A DNA stretch of 36,301 nucleotides from Streptomyces musisoli (GTDB lineage: Bacteria; Actinomycetota; Actinomycetes; Streptomycetales; Streptomycetaceae), in NCBI RefSeq assembly GCF_016741855.1, contig NZ_JAERRH010000036.1, forward strand, positions 1-36,301, given 5' to 3'. Below are positions 24,196 to 31,413 of this stretch, in pieces. The translations under genes were made by a program, and so were the position numbers. The notes beneath the pieces are model-generated. The model worked only from the letters and a program-made list of their open reading frames with translations, made no database searches and had not been told where the DNA came from. Position 1 is the stretch's first letter. Every line of letters begins with the position of its first letter.

Positions 24196-24761
24196 GGGAT
24201 ACCACTCCTCGAGACCAGGCTCTCAGAAGCCGCTCAGAAAGCGCATGGTGCTCGCCGAGGCGCCGGTGACCGGTGGACCAGCACAGCACCCGGGGCGGCG
24301 GTTGCTCAGGGGCGACGGGCCTCCTGGTTACCGGACCGGCTGAACAGCACGGACCGTACCCCCAAGTGCTCACTTTCCTGCCAGCCCAGCCCCCTCGTAC
24401 AGGTCGCGGGGAAGTCACACGGGAGGCAACCGTGATGTCTCATCACAGGGGGACTCTTCGGTTTGTCTGTCAACAATCTGTGATCACCGCTGGCGCGACT
24501 ATGGGGGAGTGCACCGTGGCGGTTGCCTTCAGCGCACGTATGAGCCTTATCGGCTGCCGTCCGATTGCTGTAGCTGGATCTGAGAGCTGTACCAGGAGGG
24601 ATCGTGTCTCGTGCCTTTCGAAGGAGCGGCGCTGTTTGCCGACGGCGCGAGCCGTGTTCACCTAAAAGCGCTGTTTGAGCATGAGCGCCATGGGGCGCAG
24701 AGGCCGGGGTTCAGGCTGCAGCCCGGCCTCGGCACGACGGCGGTCCCTGGTTGCAGCCGGG
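24196..24761. other. gene-poor stretch with an isolated start site
   Basis: No convincing gene was seen. At 24594-24606 a strong ribosome site (AGGAGGG) precedes a GTG that encodes only 24 residues (VSRAFRRSGAVCRRREPCSP and on to a TGA at 24678), probably a gene cut off soon after its start. The region 24460-24500 is less GC-rich (TTGTCTGTCAACAATC) and may be that gene's promoter. Confidence 0.4.
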
Positions 24762-25148
24762 TCAGGAAACGCTCCACGTCCGCAGTTGGCGGCCGATCAG
24801 CCCGACTCCCAGGGTGCCGGAGGCCGCGTCGCGCACGAGAGAGACGGCCTCCTTCGGCGGGTAGTCGAGCCGGCGCCCGTTCAGGGCCAGGTACGCCTCG
24901 GTCGAGTGCCAGGCAAAGGCCTCGTTGGAGTGCTCCAGGCACGGCAGCTTGGCCAGTGTCTGGAGCAGCGCGGCTGCCTTGAGATACGCAGAACCGTAGA
25001 TGTCGCGTTCCATCGCCCTGGCGTTGACCCGGCAGGCCGCCGCATAGAGCGGCCCGTAGTCGTCCACCTGGGGATCACCGGGCAGCAGCTCCGCGGCGTG
25101 CAGCAGGAAGGCCACGTCCAGCGGGTGGAGCGGTTCGTTCTGCGTCAC
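24762..25148 (-). CDS. Fic/Doc-like toxin component
   Basis: The product (128 aa) matches the small Doc-type Fic proteins of Streptomyces. It reads HPLDVAFLLHAAELLPGDPQ, DYGPLYAAACRVNARAMERD, YLKAAALLQTLAKLP and SNEAFAWHSTEAYLALNGRR, then DAASGTLGVGLIGRQLRTW. Aligned by eye to phage P1 Doc, the Fic core HxFxDANKR reads P-C-L-E-H-S-N-E-A: the catalytic His is replaced and only the Asn is kept. Doc phosphorylates EF-Tu, but this protein may not have that chemistry. The GTG start overlaps the antitoxin stop (GTGA), so it is coupled behind the antitoxin in the usual toxin-antitoxin order. Confidence 0.75.
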   Translation of the reverse strand: MTQNEPLHPLDVAFLLHAAELLPGDPQVDDYGPLYAAACRVNARAMERDIYGSAYLKAAALLQTLAKLPCLEHSNEAFAWHSTEAYLALNGRRLDYPPKEAVSLVRDAASGTLGVGLIGRQLRTWSVS

Positions 25149-25438
25149 GCCGCGTGACCCCGCTCATGCTGCTCCTCAAGATCACGCCGCGCTTGAAGCT
25201 CCGCCTCACGCTGCTGCGCCCCGGAACCGGCCGGGTCGGCCCCCTCGGCAAAAACGTCACCGCTGTACGACATCGACGCCCTGAACGCCTCAAGGAAACG
25301 CTCCTCCACCGCGGTGGCCCGGGCGTAGGCAGCCGAGAGGATGTACTCCTGCAGGCTGACACCCTCCTGCTTCGCCGCGGCCTCGATCGCGGCACGCTGG
25401 GCTGGATCAGGAAAGCGCAGGTTCATGGCCTTGGTCAT
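25145..25438 (-). CDS. ribbon-helix-helix antitoxin
   Basis: The product (97 aa) begins MTKAMNLRFPDPAQRAAIEA then AAKQEGVSLQEYILSAAYAR, a clear ribbon-helix-helix DNA-binding unit (beta strand MNLRF, helices about 9-20 and 24-38). A long acidic-basic C-terminal tail (EAELQARRDLEEQHERGHAA) follows and probably wraps the toxin. It is the first gene of the pair and overlaps the Fic-like gene by 4 nt. Three GGTACC sites lie immediately upstream, the expected type of operator for RHH autoregulation. The ATG at 25438 has no ribosome site because those repeats occupy the leader; MNLRF five codons later is the alternative start. Confidence 0.8.
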   Translation of the reverse strand: MTKAMNLRFPDPAQRAAIEAAAKQEGVSLQEYILSAAYARATAVEERFLEAFRASMSYSGDVFAEGADPAGSGAQQREAELQARRDLEEQHERGHAA

Positions 25439-25462
25439 GGTACCGATGGTACCGCCGGTACC
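25439..25462 (-). promoter_or_regulatory. triple GGTACC operator of the toxin-antitoxin unit
   Basis: Three perfect 6-nt palindromes GGTACC occur at 25439-25444, 25448-25453 and 25457-25462, each 9 nt apart, ending directly at the antitoxin start codon. Short palindromes in regular tandem are typical operators for ribbon-helix-helix repressors. Because they touch the ATG, the transcript may be leaderless or the true start may be a few codons later. Confidence 0.7.
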
Positions 25463-26056
25463 ACGGCTCGGGCAGCCCCCAAGCCCAGCCCGCGCCAACT
25501 CGCTGGGCTTTGTCGCGGTGACGATTGACGGGCCATGCTGCGCACTGCGACGGGATGTTTCTCGCGCTGTTCGCGTCGCTCCTGTGCCAGTGCCCCAGCC
25601 CGCCGGCTTCACGGGCGGGCCCTGGGCACGCCACTGCTCGATCTCGGCCGCCTTCTGGGCGGCGGCTCGCGCGTGAGGACTCGGCGGATCACCCGCGGCG
25701 GCAGGCTTCGCCATGGTTACGACTGGGCGGTCTCGGCCGGCCAGGCCGGCCCCAAACCTCGTCCACGCGGCACGAGCGTTCAACGCGATGCCCCGGCCCG
25801 CATCGCCATCCTGACTACGCGCCACTGAGCGGGATGCACATGCGGGTGAGACGTGTCCCCGGCGTAGGTGCCGTGTCGCGCTTCTCGGGCGCACACTTCG
25901 CCTATGGCCGGGATGGGGGTGCTGTGCTCTCGGCCCGGTGGTCGGCGAGCGCTGCCGCCCTGGTCAGAGGGACTCGGTGGGGACGGGTGGCATGCGGCGG
26001 GCGCCGGGTACCCGGCTGGTGTAACGCAGTGCCGGACTGGGAGCAAGGGAGGCGTC
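25463..26056. other. no intact gene recognised
   Basis: On the minus strand a piece near 25540-25714 (ARAAAQKAAEIEQWRAQG then VKPAGWGTG) looks protein-like and is in frame with the antitoxin, but its origin is unknown. It may be a leftover of the gene once upstream of the toxin-antitoxin pair. The right 200 nt is spacer ahead of the CBS gene. Confidence 0.35.
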
Positions 26057-26476
26057 ATGACTCAGCACGTGCGGGACATCATGACCAGCCGACTGGTGAC
26101 GGTGGAGCCGCAGGCATCGGTGACGGCCGTGGCACAGAAGATGCGGGACGAGGACATAGGCGCCGTCCTGATCATCGAAGGCGACGAGCTGCGCGGCCTG
26201 GTCAGCGACCGCGACCTGGTGGTCCGCGCGCTGGCGGAAGGCGACGATCCGAAGCAGACCACTGTTGCCTCTGCCTGCAGCAGTGAAGTGATCACGGTGA
26301 CACCTGACGAGAACCTCGATCACGCCGTGGAACTCATGCGCGAGCACTCCATACGCCGTCTCCCGGTCGTTGAGGAGGGCCACCCGGTGGGCATCATCTC
26401 GCTCGGCGACCTGGCGATCGAACGCGATGAGGAGTCGGCCCTGGGCGACATCAGCGCCGCCAACCCGAACCAATAG
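26057..26476 (+). CDS. CBS-domain pair protein
   Basis: The product (139 aa) consists of two CBS domains. The first (about 1-60) starts HVRDIMTSRLVTVEPQASV and ends LRGLVSDRDLVVRAL. The second (about 72-128) has SSEVITVTPDENLDHAVELM and RRLPVVEEGHPVGIISLGDL. Stand-alone CBS pairs bind adenine nucleotides and act as energy sensors; in Streptomyces their partners are usually unknown. The ATG at 26057 follows GGGAGG. A longer in-frame extension upstream is not used because it has shadow composition. It is monocistronic. Confidence 0.92.
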   Translation: MTQHVRDIMTSRLVTVEPQASVTAVAQKMRDEDIGAVLIIEGDELRGLVSDRDLVVRALAEGDDPKQTTVASACSSEVITVTPDENLDHAVELMREHSIRRLPVVEEGHPVGIISLGDLAIERDEESALGDISAANPNQ

Positions 26477-26520
26477 CCCTACCAGAGGCAACAAAGGACA
26501 GCGTCGACGTGCGCTACGTG

Positions 26521-26593
26521 GCGGGAGAGAGCGCCTCCTTGCGAGGCTGGAGGCATCCGCGCCGGCGCTGACGCGCCGCTGGCCCTCTCCCGC
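26521..26593. terminator. possible hairpin downstream of the CBS gene
   Basis: The arms GCGGGAGAG (26521-26529) and CTCTCCCGC (26585-26593) are complementary around a loop of 55 nt that itself holds GC-rich pairing. It lies 45 nt after the CBS stop and may end that transcript. The loop is long, so this is tentative. Confidence 0.3.
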
Positions 26594-26628
26594 GGCTCCG
26601 GAGGCCGCCGCGTACGCCTCGGTGACAA

Positions 26629-26772
26629 GTGGGGACCGCGTATTCGCTGCACGACCTGGCCCTGCTGCTGCGACGGGGCGGGCTTGTGGGCGGGGATGAC
26701 GTCGCCGACTCGGAGCTCATCGAGTGCTACGGCGGTGGGCCAGAGGTATGGCCGCGTCAGGGCGGTGGACCG
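26629..26772 (+). other. possible N-terminal fragment of an unknown gene
   Basis: The GTG at 26629 opens VGTAYSLHDLALLLRRGGLV and DVADSELIECYGGGPEVWP, which look like real coding sequence for about 45 residues. After that the frame degenerates into Gly/Arg/Pro-rich shadow. No family was recognised and no ribosome site precedes the GTG. It may be a truncated gene. Confidence 0.25.
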
Positions 26773-27076
26773 GAGTGCTGGACGGCGCCCGGGGAGCTGC
26801 CGCCTTTATGGTTCCGGAAAGCAGGCGGGCCTGACCGCGGGGAACCTCCGCGTCGGCCCGTGCGGCTGGGCGCCCAGTCTTTGGATGTGGGGCGCGGCGA
26901 GCAGTGCGGTAGCCCGCCGCGCACCTCGGTGGGCACGTGGACCTCGTACTTCTGCTACGCCGCGACCGCTCATTGGCCGGGTGCGGCGCATCGAGCCAGC
27001 TTGAAGCACAGTCCTCCACCCGCCCGCCGACCAGTGCGCCGCGTCGTGCCCACCCGACGCGGCTACGGTCACACGC

Positions 27077-27415
27077 TCAGGAGCCTGGCTGCGGGCTGGT
27101 GTGGCGGGCCAGGGCCGCGCGCAGTTCCGCTCGCAGCACCTCCGGCAGTGCCGCGCCCTGGGCGTGTTTGAGGATCTGCTCGGCGACGTCGAACAGCTTG
27201 ATGTTGGTGTGCTGGGAGGCCTCTCGCAGCACGGTGAAGCCGTCCTGCGGCGTGATCTGGCTCAGGACCGTCAGGACGCCGATGGCCTGGTCGATGACGG
27301 CGTGGGAGGCGAGGGCCTGGTGGAGCTGTCTGTTTTCGGTGCGCAACCGTTGGACCTCGTACCGCAGACGGTCTTCTTCTGTGGCGGGGGTTGCGTCGTG
27401 CGCGGGGGAAGTCAT
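27077..27415 (-). CDS. ANTAR-domain RNA-binding regulator
   Basis: The product (112 aa from this start) has a coiled-coil N-terminus (EEDRLRYEVQRLRTENRQLH). An ANTAR domain follows: ALASHAVIDQAIGVLTVLSQ, then TPQDGFTVLREASQHTNIKL and FDVAEQILKH. The A-x-x-x-R/D-Q-A-x-G-x-L core is present. ANTAR proteins bind dual hexaloop RNA hairpins and act as antiterminators. No GAF or receiver sensor domain is attached, so its signal input is unknown. The ATG at 27415 is chosen because GGATGAG lies just ahead; a GTG at 27427 is in frame but has no ribosome site. Confidence 0.85.
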   Translation of the reverse strand: MTSPAHDATPATEEDRLRYEVQRLRTENRQLHQALASHAVIDQAIGVLTVLSQITPQDGFTVLREASQHTNIKLFDVAEQILKHAQGAALPEVLRAELRAALARHTSPQPGS

Positions 27416-27511
27416 GAACTCATCCACGAAGGCGAAGGGGCGCGGTCATGCTGTGCGCCTGCCCGGCATTCCCCTTCAGCATCCACCCGGCCGCGGCCAG
27501 GCACGACGTGC

Positions 27512-27541
27512 GGGTCCTCCGGACGGCCGCCCGGAGGACCC
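27512..27541. repeat. perfect 11-bp inverted repeat, 8-nt loop
   Basis: GGGTCCTCCGG (27512-27522) pairs with CCGGAGGACCC (27531-27541), and GTG/CAC pairs outside a single mismatch extend the stem. It could be a terminator or a structured leader element ahead of the ANTAR gene, which starts 97 nt away on the minus strand. Confidence 0.6.
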
Positions 27542-27625
27542 ACACGAGGGGCTTGATTCCGAACCCCGCGCAGTCGCGGGTAGCCCGTTCCGGCTCTGCT
27601 CATGCCTCGCGACACCTGGAGACGG

Positions 27626-27666
27626 GTGAGGGCCCGAGGTTCGACGAAGGAGATCCGGGCCCTCAC
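27626..27666. repeat. perfect 11-bp inverted repeat, 19-nt loop
   Basis: GTGAGGGCCCG (27626-27636) pairs with CGGGCCCTCAC (27656-27666). The loop contains GAAGGAG, a ribosome-site-like run. The function is unknown; it could be a relic of insertion-sequence ends, a terminator or an RNA switch-like hairpin. Confidence 0.55.
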
Positions 27667-28265
27667 GTCGCGCATCCCCGGTGGGGCAGGGATGTTCATG
27701 GCGCGATGCCGTGCTCAACGACCGGCTCATGCGCAGGTCACGCGGCTCGACGGGAGCGGGCGCGGATTGGTTGCCGGGGAGAATGGGGCCGTCGCATGGG
27801 TGAACCGCAGGTGGCACGGGCGGGGAAACCGTGCCGCCGAACCCCCGCTCCAGGCTTCAGACCCCGAGTCCGGGGCGGGACGGCAATCGCCGACCTGGTC
27901 CGTCTGGTCGTGCCCGCAGGGGAACCAGTCCTGAGGATGGCGGCGTCGCGGCCGAATCAGGCTCAGCCGCGGCTCCACCCGCTGCACAACATCCATCATG
28001 GGTGCCCGGCGGCCACGAGGCACACACACGCTGAACGGGTGGTCCTGCCTTCCGACGGCCCTGCCAGCGGCTGTATCACTCGTCTCGGGCTCTCGTCCCG
28101 CCCTGGACGAAGCTCCCTGCACCTCGGCGGCCGTGGCATGTGGCGGGCGGCGGATCAAACGCCAGATGTTCGGACGAGCCAAGCTCCCACTACTCCGCAC
28201 ACGTGTCCTCCTCACCGCAGCACAAGGCGGCCACCGCCATCCGCTCTGCCTGATAGAACTGCCTC

Positions 28266-28667
28266 ATGAGTTCGAACGACGACCAGATCGCGCAGGTCGA
28301 GCACCACTTCGGAATCCGGTTTCCCCAGGACTACCGGGACTTCCTGGGCACCACAGGGAGCCTGAGTCAGTTCGTTCCTCCCGCTGACGACTTCCTGGTG
28401 ATCGACGCGCTGGACGAGCTCATCGGCAACAACGAGGCCGGTGAATTCCAGAAACGCTTCCCCGGTGCCGTCGTCATCGGCGGAGACGGAAGCCGCGAGC
28501 TGCTTGCCTACGACTTTCGCCAGAACCCCCCGCCCCTGGTGACACTCGACGTCTCCTCGGAAGACTGGTCATCCGCCATCCACCAGGCAACATCGCTGGC
28601 CGCCCTGTTGAAGCACTTCCCTCAAACCGGGTGGAAATGGGACGAAGCCGATCCCTCGCCCTCCTGA
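28266..28667 (+). CDS. SMI1/KNR4 (SUKH) family protein
   Basis: The product (133 aa) matches the SUKH fold. It starts with QIAQVEHHFGIRFPQDYRDF and LGTTGSLSQFVPP. FLVIDALDELIGNNEAGEFQ and PGAVVIGGDGSRELLAYDF follow, ending in a C-terminal helix (SLAALLKHF). Stand-alone SUKH proteins often serve as immunity proteins for nuclease or other polymorphic toxins. No toxin gene is adjacent, so this one may be an orphan immunity gene. The start at 28266 has no strong ribosome site but the conserved domain begins within ten residues. Confidence 0.85.
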   Translation: MSSNDDQIAQVEHHFGIRFPQDYRDFLGTTGSLSQFVPPADDFLVIDALDELIGNNEAGEFQKRFPGAVVIGGDGSRELLAYDFRQNPPPLVTLDVSSEDWSSAIHQATSLAALLKHFPQTGWKWDEADPSPS

Positions 28668-28773
28668 CCACTGCCCTTACGGAATGTGTGCCAGAACCCG
28701 CCGTACACCGACGATGGCCCGTCACTCGTCCTCCGGCGCCGCGAGCAGCGAGCTACTGGTCGAAGTGCACCGC

Positions 28774-29379
28774 TCAGTGCACACGGTGGGGTTTGTGATG
28801 CGCGATATGCAGGCGGGTCTCGGCGATGAGGTCGTCGTGCCCGGTGGACTGACGGGCGTCATTCAGCGGGCCGTCGTCCAGGGCTTTGAGCGCGGTCTCG
28901 GGTGTTGTCTCGGGGGTGAGGGTGGCGGTGATGCCCGCGTGCAGGCGGGCAGGTCGGCCGGTGAGACGGACCTTTGCCCTCTCGAAGCCGGGCAGGGATC
29001 CTGCTTGGGCTGCGATCGCGTCGGTGAGTGCGCTGTGGCGGAGTTCGACGCCTGGCTGGGCATGGTCTGTGCCGACGGTCACGCGTGAGGGGCGCTGTCG
29101 GCGGAGCTGGGCGAGCAGCCACCACAGAGCGAGCAGGGCGATGAGGACGAGGGCGGCGATGACGGCGGGCCACCACCAGCCCTGGCTGCTCCAGCGGGTT
29201 CGGTCTGCAGAGCTGAGAAGGACGTCGTCGGGCGCTGTCAGGGGCCAGCCGGCGGGTGGCGTCAGGCCGAGTCGCCGGTGGAGATCACACCCGGTGGCGA
29301 TGATCAGCAGCCCGCCGCCGAGCAGCATCAGTCCGATGAGGGCCAGCAGGATGCGATTGAGGACGGGTTGCGGCGTCAT
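28774..29379 (-). CDS. amaP: AmaP-like alkaline shock response membrane anchor protein
   Basis: The product (201 aa) has two N-terminal membrane helices (about residues 7-30, ILLALIGLMLLGGGLLII, and about 68-90, PAVIAALVLIALLALWWLLA). A cytoplasmic domain follows, with VTVGTDHAQPGVELRHSALT and PGFERAKVRLTGRPARLHAG, the layout of AmaP. In Staphylococcus aureus AmaP tethers Asp23 to the membrane. Here it is the last gene of a five-gene operon holding two Asp23 genes, supporting the same role. The ATG at 29379 has GGAG upstream; a GTG three codons earlier is in frame. It follows the DUF6286 gene by 24 nt. Confidence 0.82.
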   Translation of the reverse strand: MTPQPVLNRILLALIGLMLLGGGLLIIATGCDLHRRLGLTPPAGWPLTAPDDVLLSSADRTRWSSQGWWWPAVIAALVLIALLALWWLLAQLRRQRPSRVTVGTDHAQPGVELRHSALTDAIAAQAGSLPGFERAKVRLTGRPARLHAGITATLTPETTPETALKALDDGPLNDARQSTGHDDLIAETRLHIAHHKPHRVH

Positions 29380-29403
29380 GGTGCACACTCCGGTGCCGAG
29401 TGC

Positions 29404-30081
29404 TCACTTGGTGCTGCGCCGTCGCACGCGGACGACGATCCGCGGCGGGCGGGAGAGGGCGAGCCGGTCGCGTGCGTCATCAAGGGCGTCGGCGAGGTCG
29501 GTCTTCACCTGCCCGGGATCGCGGAAGTGGACGTCCGCGCGGGCCAGGATGCGTTGCCGGCGCAGGCGGATACGTGCGTTGCGGACTCCGGGCACCCGCA
29601 GGGCGGCGTCGCGCAGGAGTAGGGCGGCGCTGCGGCGGTCCAGTTGAGCCCGCATCGCGGCCGGGGACCGCATCGGCAGCAGGCGGCGAAGACCGGGGCT
29701 GAGTGCCAGGGCGAGCAGCCACACGCCGACGGCAGCCGCGAGGGCGGCGCCGGCGAGCATCCACACGTCGTCCACGGGACGGGTGGCCAGGGCGTGGGCC
29801 AGCTCCTGTCGCCAGGTTGCTGCCGGGCGCCCCGCCCGGACGGCGATGACGTCGACCAGGGCTGCACCTGCCGCCACCAAGATCACGAACGCGGCCGCCG
29901 CAGACACCAGTCGCCGCGCCGACCACGGACGGTGGGTGGCGTGCCAGGTGTCTGGGCCGCTTCCTGTTGTGCCTGGTGGACGCGTGTGGGTTTCTGGCTT
30001 GCGCAGCGCGTTCGCTGCGGGGCGGGGGTCCTGCGGCGCATCCCACGGGCTGGACTGGGGAGGGTGGGGGTCGTGGATCAT
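29404..30081 (-). CDS. DUF6286-type membrane protein
   Basis: The product (225 aa) has a Pro-rich cytoplasmic N-terminus (about 1-50). Two membrane segments follow (about 56-82, LVSAAAAFVILVAAGAALVD, and about 105-128, LAGAALAAAVGVWLLALAL). The soluble C-terminal domain contains AQLDRRSAALLLRDAALRVP and VRNARIRLRRQRILARADVH. The topology mirrors AmaP and the C-terminal domain resembles the same beta-alpha module, so the two may be related membrane anchors. The ATG at 30081 is preceded by AAAGGAGG. It is in the Asp23 operon, 47 nt after the second Asp23 gene. The DUF assignment is from general recognition of this actinobacterial gene order. Confidence 0.75.
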   Translation of the reverse strand: MIHDPHPPQSSPWDAPQDPRPAANALRKPETHTRPPGTTGSGPDTWHATHRPWSARRLVSAAAAFVILVAAGAALVDVIAVRAGRPAATWRQELAHALATRPVDDVWMLAGAALAAAVGVWLLALALSPGLRRLLPMRSPAAMRAQLDRRSAALLLRDAALRVPGVRNARIRLRRQRILARADVHFRDPGQVKTDLADALDDARDRLALSRPPRIVVRVRRRSTK

Positions 30082-30128
30082 GCCGGTCCTCCTTTGCCGG
30101 CTGCGTCTGGGCGACGAAGCCGGTCGGT

Positions 30129-30527
30129 TCAGCGGACGCGGGCCCGGCGCTTGGCGGAGGCGGTCACCAGGCGGCGGATGGTGAGGGTGACCTCGTCCAC
30201 ATGCATACCGGTCACCTGGGCCACCCGGTCGGCGACATCGTGCTGGATCTGCTCGCAGACGAGCGCAAGGTCGGCGGGATAGGGCAGGTCCATTGCCAGG
30301 TGGAGGCGTACCGACCCGCGGTGGCTGATGACGGAGGCGTTGGGTGCCGCTGCCTGGCCACGGTCGGGCGGGATGGCCGCCCGATGCAGCTGCGCCACAC
30401 GGCCGGCCTGAGCAGCGACGCGGGCGACCACCTTGTCCGGGATGACGGTGGCGCCCCGTTCGGCTGGCGCCGGCAGCGCGACCTGGTGCGCCGGTGGGCC
30501 GTTTCCAGGGGAGGCGGCGGGGGTCAC
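30129..30527 (-). CDS. Asp23/Gls24 family envelope stress protein
   Basis: The product (132 aa) has an Asp23-type core: VIPDKVVARVAAQAGRVAQ at the start, VISHRGSVRLHLAMDLPYPA in the middle, and VCEQIQHDVADRVAQVTGMH then VDEVTLTIRRLV at the end. The N-terminal 30 residues are Pro/Ala-rich. The GTG at 30527 overlaps the stop of the small membrane peptide (GTGA), so this start is preferred over the longer frame that would cover that gene. In other bacteria Asp23 proteins form membrane-associated filaments through AmaP. Confidence 0.85.
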   Translation of the reverse strand: MTPAASPGNGPPAHQVALPAPAERGATVIPDKVVARVAAQAGRVAQLHRAAIPPDRGQAAAPNASVISHRGSVRLHLAMDLPYPADLALVCEQIQHDVADRVAQVTGMHVDEVTLTIRRLVTASAKRRARVR

Positions 30528-30691
30528 CGTTGCCTCCGCGTGCGCAGGTCCAGGTCGCCCTGCAGGACCAGGCCGGCGAGCAAACCGGCCGCACCTAGGA
30601 CCAGAACCAGCAAGAAGGCCCAGAAGCCGCCGAAGTACCCGGCGAAGCCCAGCGCCATCCCGGTCACCAGGCCTGTCGTGGCTGTGTTCAT
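30524..30691 (-). CDS. 55-aa DUF2273-like membrane peptide
   Basis: The ATG at 30689-30691 opens a 55-residue protein, MNTATTGLVTGMALGFAGYF then GGFWAFLLVLVLGAAGLLAG, ending LDLRTRRQR with TGA at 30524. It is a hairpin of two short hydrophobic segments with a Gly-rich turn, the look of DUF2273 small integral membrane proteins that accompany Asp23 genes in many Gram-positives. It fills the gap between the two Asp23 genes, overlaps the second one by 4 nt, and its size explains why it is easily missed. It may help dock Asp23 at the membrane. Confidence 0.75.
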   Translation of the reverse strand: MNTATTGLVTGMALGFAGYFGGFWAFLLVLVLGAAGLLAGLVLQGDLDLRTRRQR

Positions 30692-30774
30692 GACTCACTC
30701 ATCCATCTCCGGCGCGGAGATCTCTCGGGGTGATCCGCCGCCGTACCGGGCCGCGGGCGATCACCTGGGCGAGG

Positions 30775-31257
30775 TCACCTCACGCGCCCCTGCAGTTCGT
30801 CGGACTCCTCTTCCTCTTCGGGCAGGTGGACATCGTCGATGGCGATGTTCACCTCGACGACCTCCAGCCCCGTCATCCGCTCAACCGCGGTGATCACGCT
30901 GGTGCGCGCGTCGCCGGCGACGTCGACAATGGAGACGCCGTACTCGACGACGACGTCGAGGTCCACCGCGGCCTGGCTCTCGCCGACCTCGACCTTCACC
31001 CCTTGCGTGACACCACTGCTCGTGCCGGGGACCCGCTCGCGCATCGCTCCGAGCGCCCGGGCCATCCCGCCTCCGAGCTTGTGGACGCCTGGGACTTCGC
31101 GGGCTGCCATACCGGCGATCTTGGCCACCACACCGTCCGCGATGGTGGTCTTGCCGCGTGTCAACGCCGGAGCTCCGGGCCCGGTCTTTCCCTTCAGAGT
31201 GCTTTCGCTCCCACCGGTGCCGACATCGCGGCCGGTGGCGATGCTGTTCTCCGTCAT
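30775..31257 (-). CDS. Asp23/Gls24 family envelope stress protein (operon leader)
   Basis: The product (160 aa) is a full Asp23-type protein with a charged N-terminus. The core is TTIADGVVAKIAGMAAREVP then GVHKLGGGMARALG, KVEVGESQAAVDLDVVVEYG, ISIVDVAGDAR-like VSIVDVAGDARTSVITAVE and GLEVVEVNIAIDDVHLP. The C-terminus is very acidic (PEEEEESDELQ). The family is found at high copy under alkaline or cell-wall stress in Firmicutes. The ATG at 31257 follows GAGG. It is the first gene of the minus-strand operon and is divergent from the ECF sigma gene across a 156-nt region with strong palindromes. Confidence 0.9.
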   Translation of the reverse strand: MTENSIATGRDVGTGGSESTLKGKTGPGAPALTRGKTTIADGVVAKIAGMAAREVPGVHKLGGGMARALGAMRERVPGTSSGVTQGVKVEVGESQAAVDLDVVVEYGVSIVDVAGDARTSVITAVERMTGLEVVEVNIAIDDVHLPEEEEESDELQGRVR

Positions 31258-31333
31258 GACGGATCGCCTCGATCGGTCTTCGTGTCTCTGCAACAGGCCC
31301 GTCGAGAACGTTGGACGTCCAGGGCGGCGCACT

Positions 31334-31365
31334 CATCACATCTATCCGATGTGATGTGCATCACA
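31334..31365. promoter_or_regulatory. nested CATCACAT palindromes with a Crp-type box
   Basis: CATCACATC (31334-31342) and GATGTGATG (31348-31356) form a perfect inverted repeat with a 5-nt spacer. The second arm also pairs with CATCACAT (31359-31366) to make TGTGATGTGCATCACA (31350-31365), an exact match to the TGTGA-N6-TCACA consensus of Crp/Fnr regulators. It lies 34-49 nt before the first in-frame start of the ECF sigma gene and 93 nt before the Asp23 start, so it can control both. Confidence 0.7.
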
Positions 31366-31413
31366 TGCAGGGTGGGGGTAGGCGGAAGGTCCGGAGCCGT
31401 GAGCAGAGGCGGC

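Larger units (their letters stand above)
27428..28265. other. 838-nt gene-free stretch with two strong inverted repeats
   Basis: Several long frames exist but all have shadow composition. The region holds two perfect 11-bp inverted repeats (separate entries) and a smaller one, GGCACGG/CCGTGCC, near 27813-27835. It is upstream of the ANTAR gene, so its leader may lie here. Confidence 0.4.

Noticed and set aside
24604..24678. 24-codon ORF behind a strong ribosome site
   Set aside because: Too short and without recognisable content to list as a gene. It is described in the gene-poor stretch entry as a probable cut-off start.
30129..30698. 189-codon version of the second Asp23 gene
   Set aside because: Its first 57 codons overlap the small membrane peptide gene in another frame and are Arg/Gly-rich. 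The GTG at 30527 gives the expected domain and a GTGA overlap.
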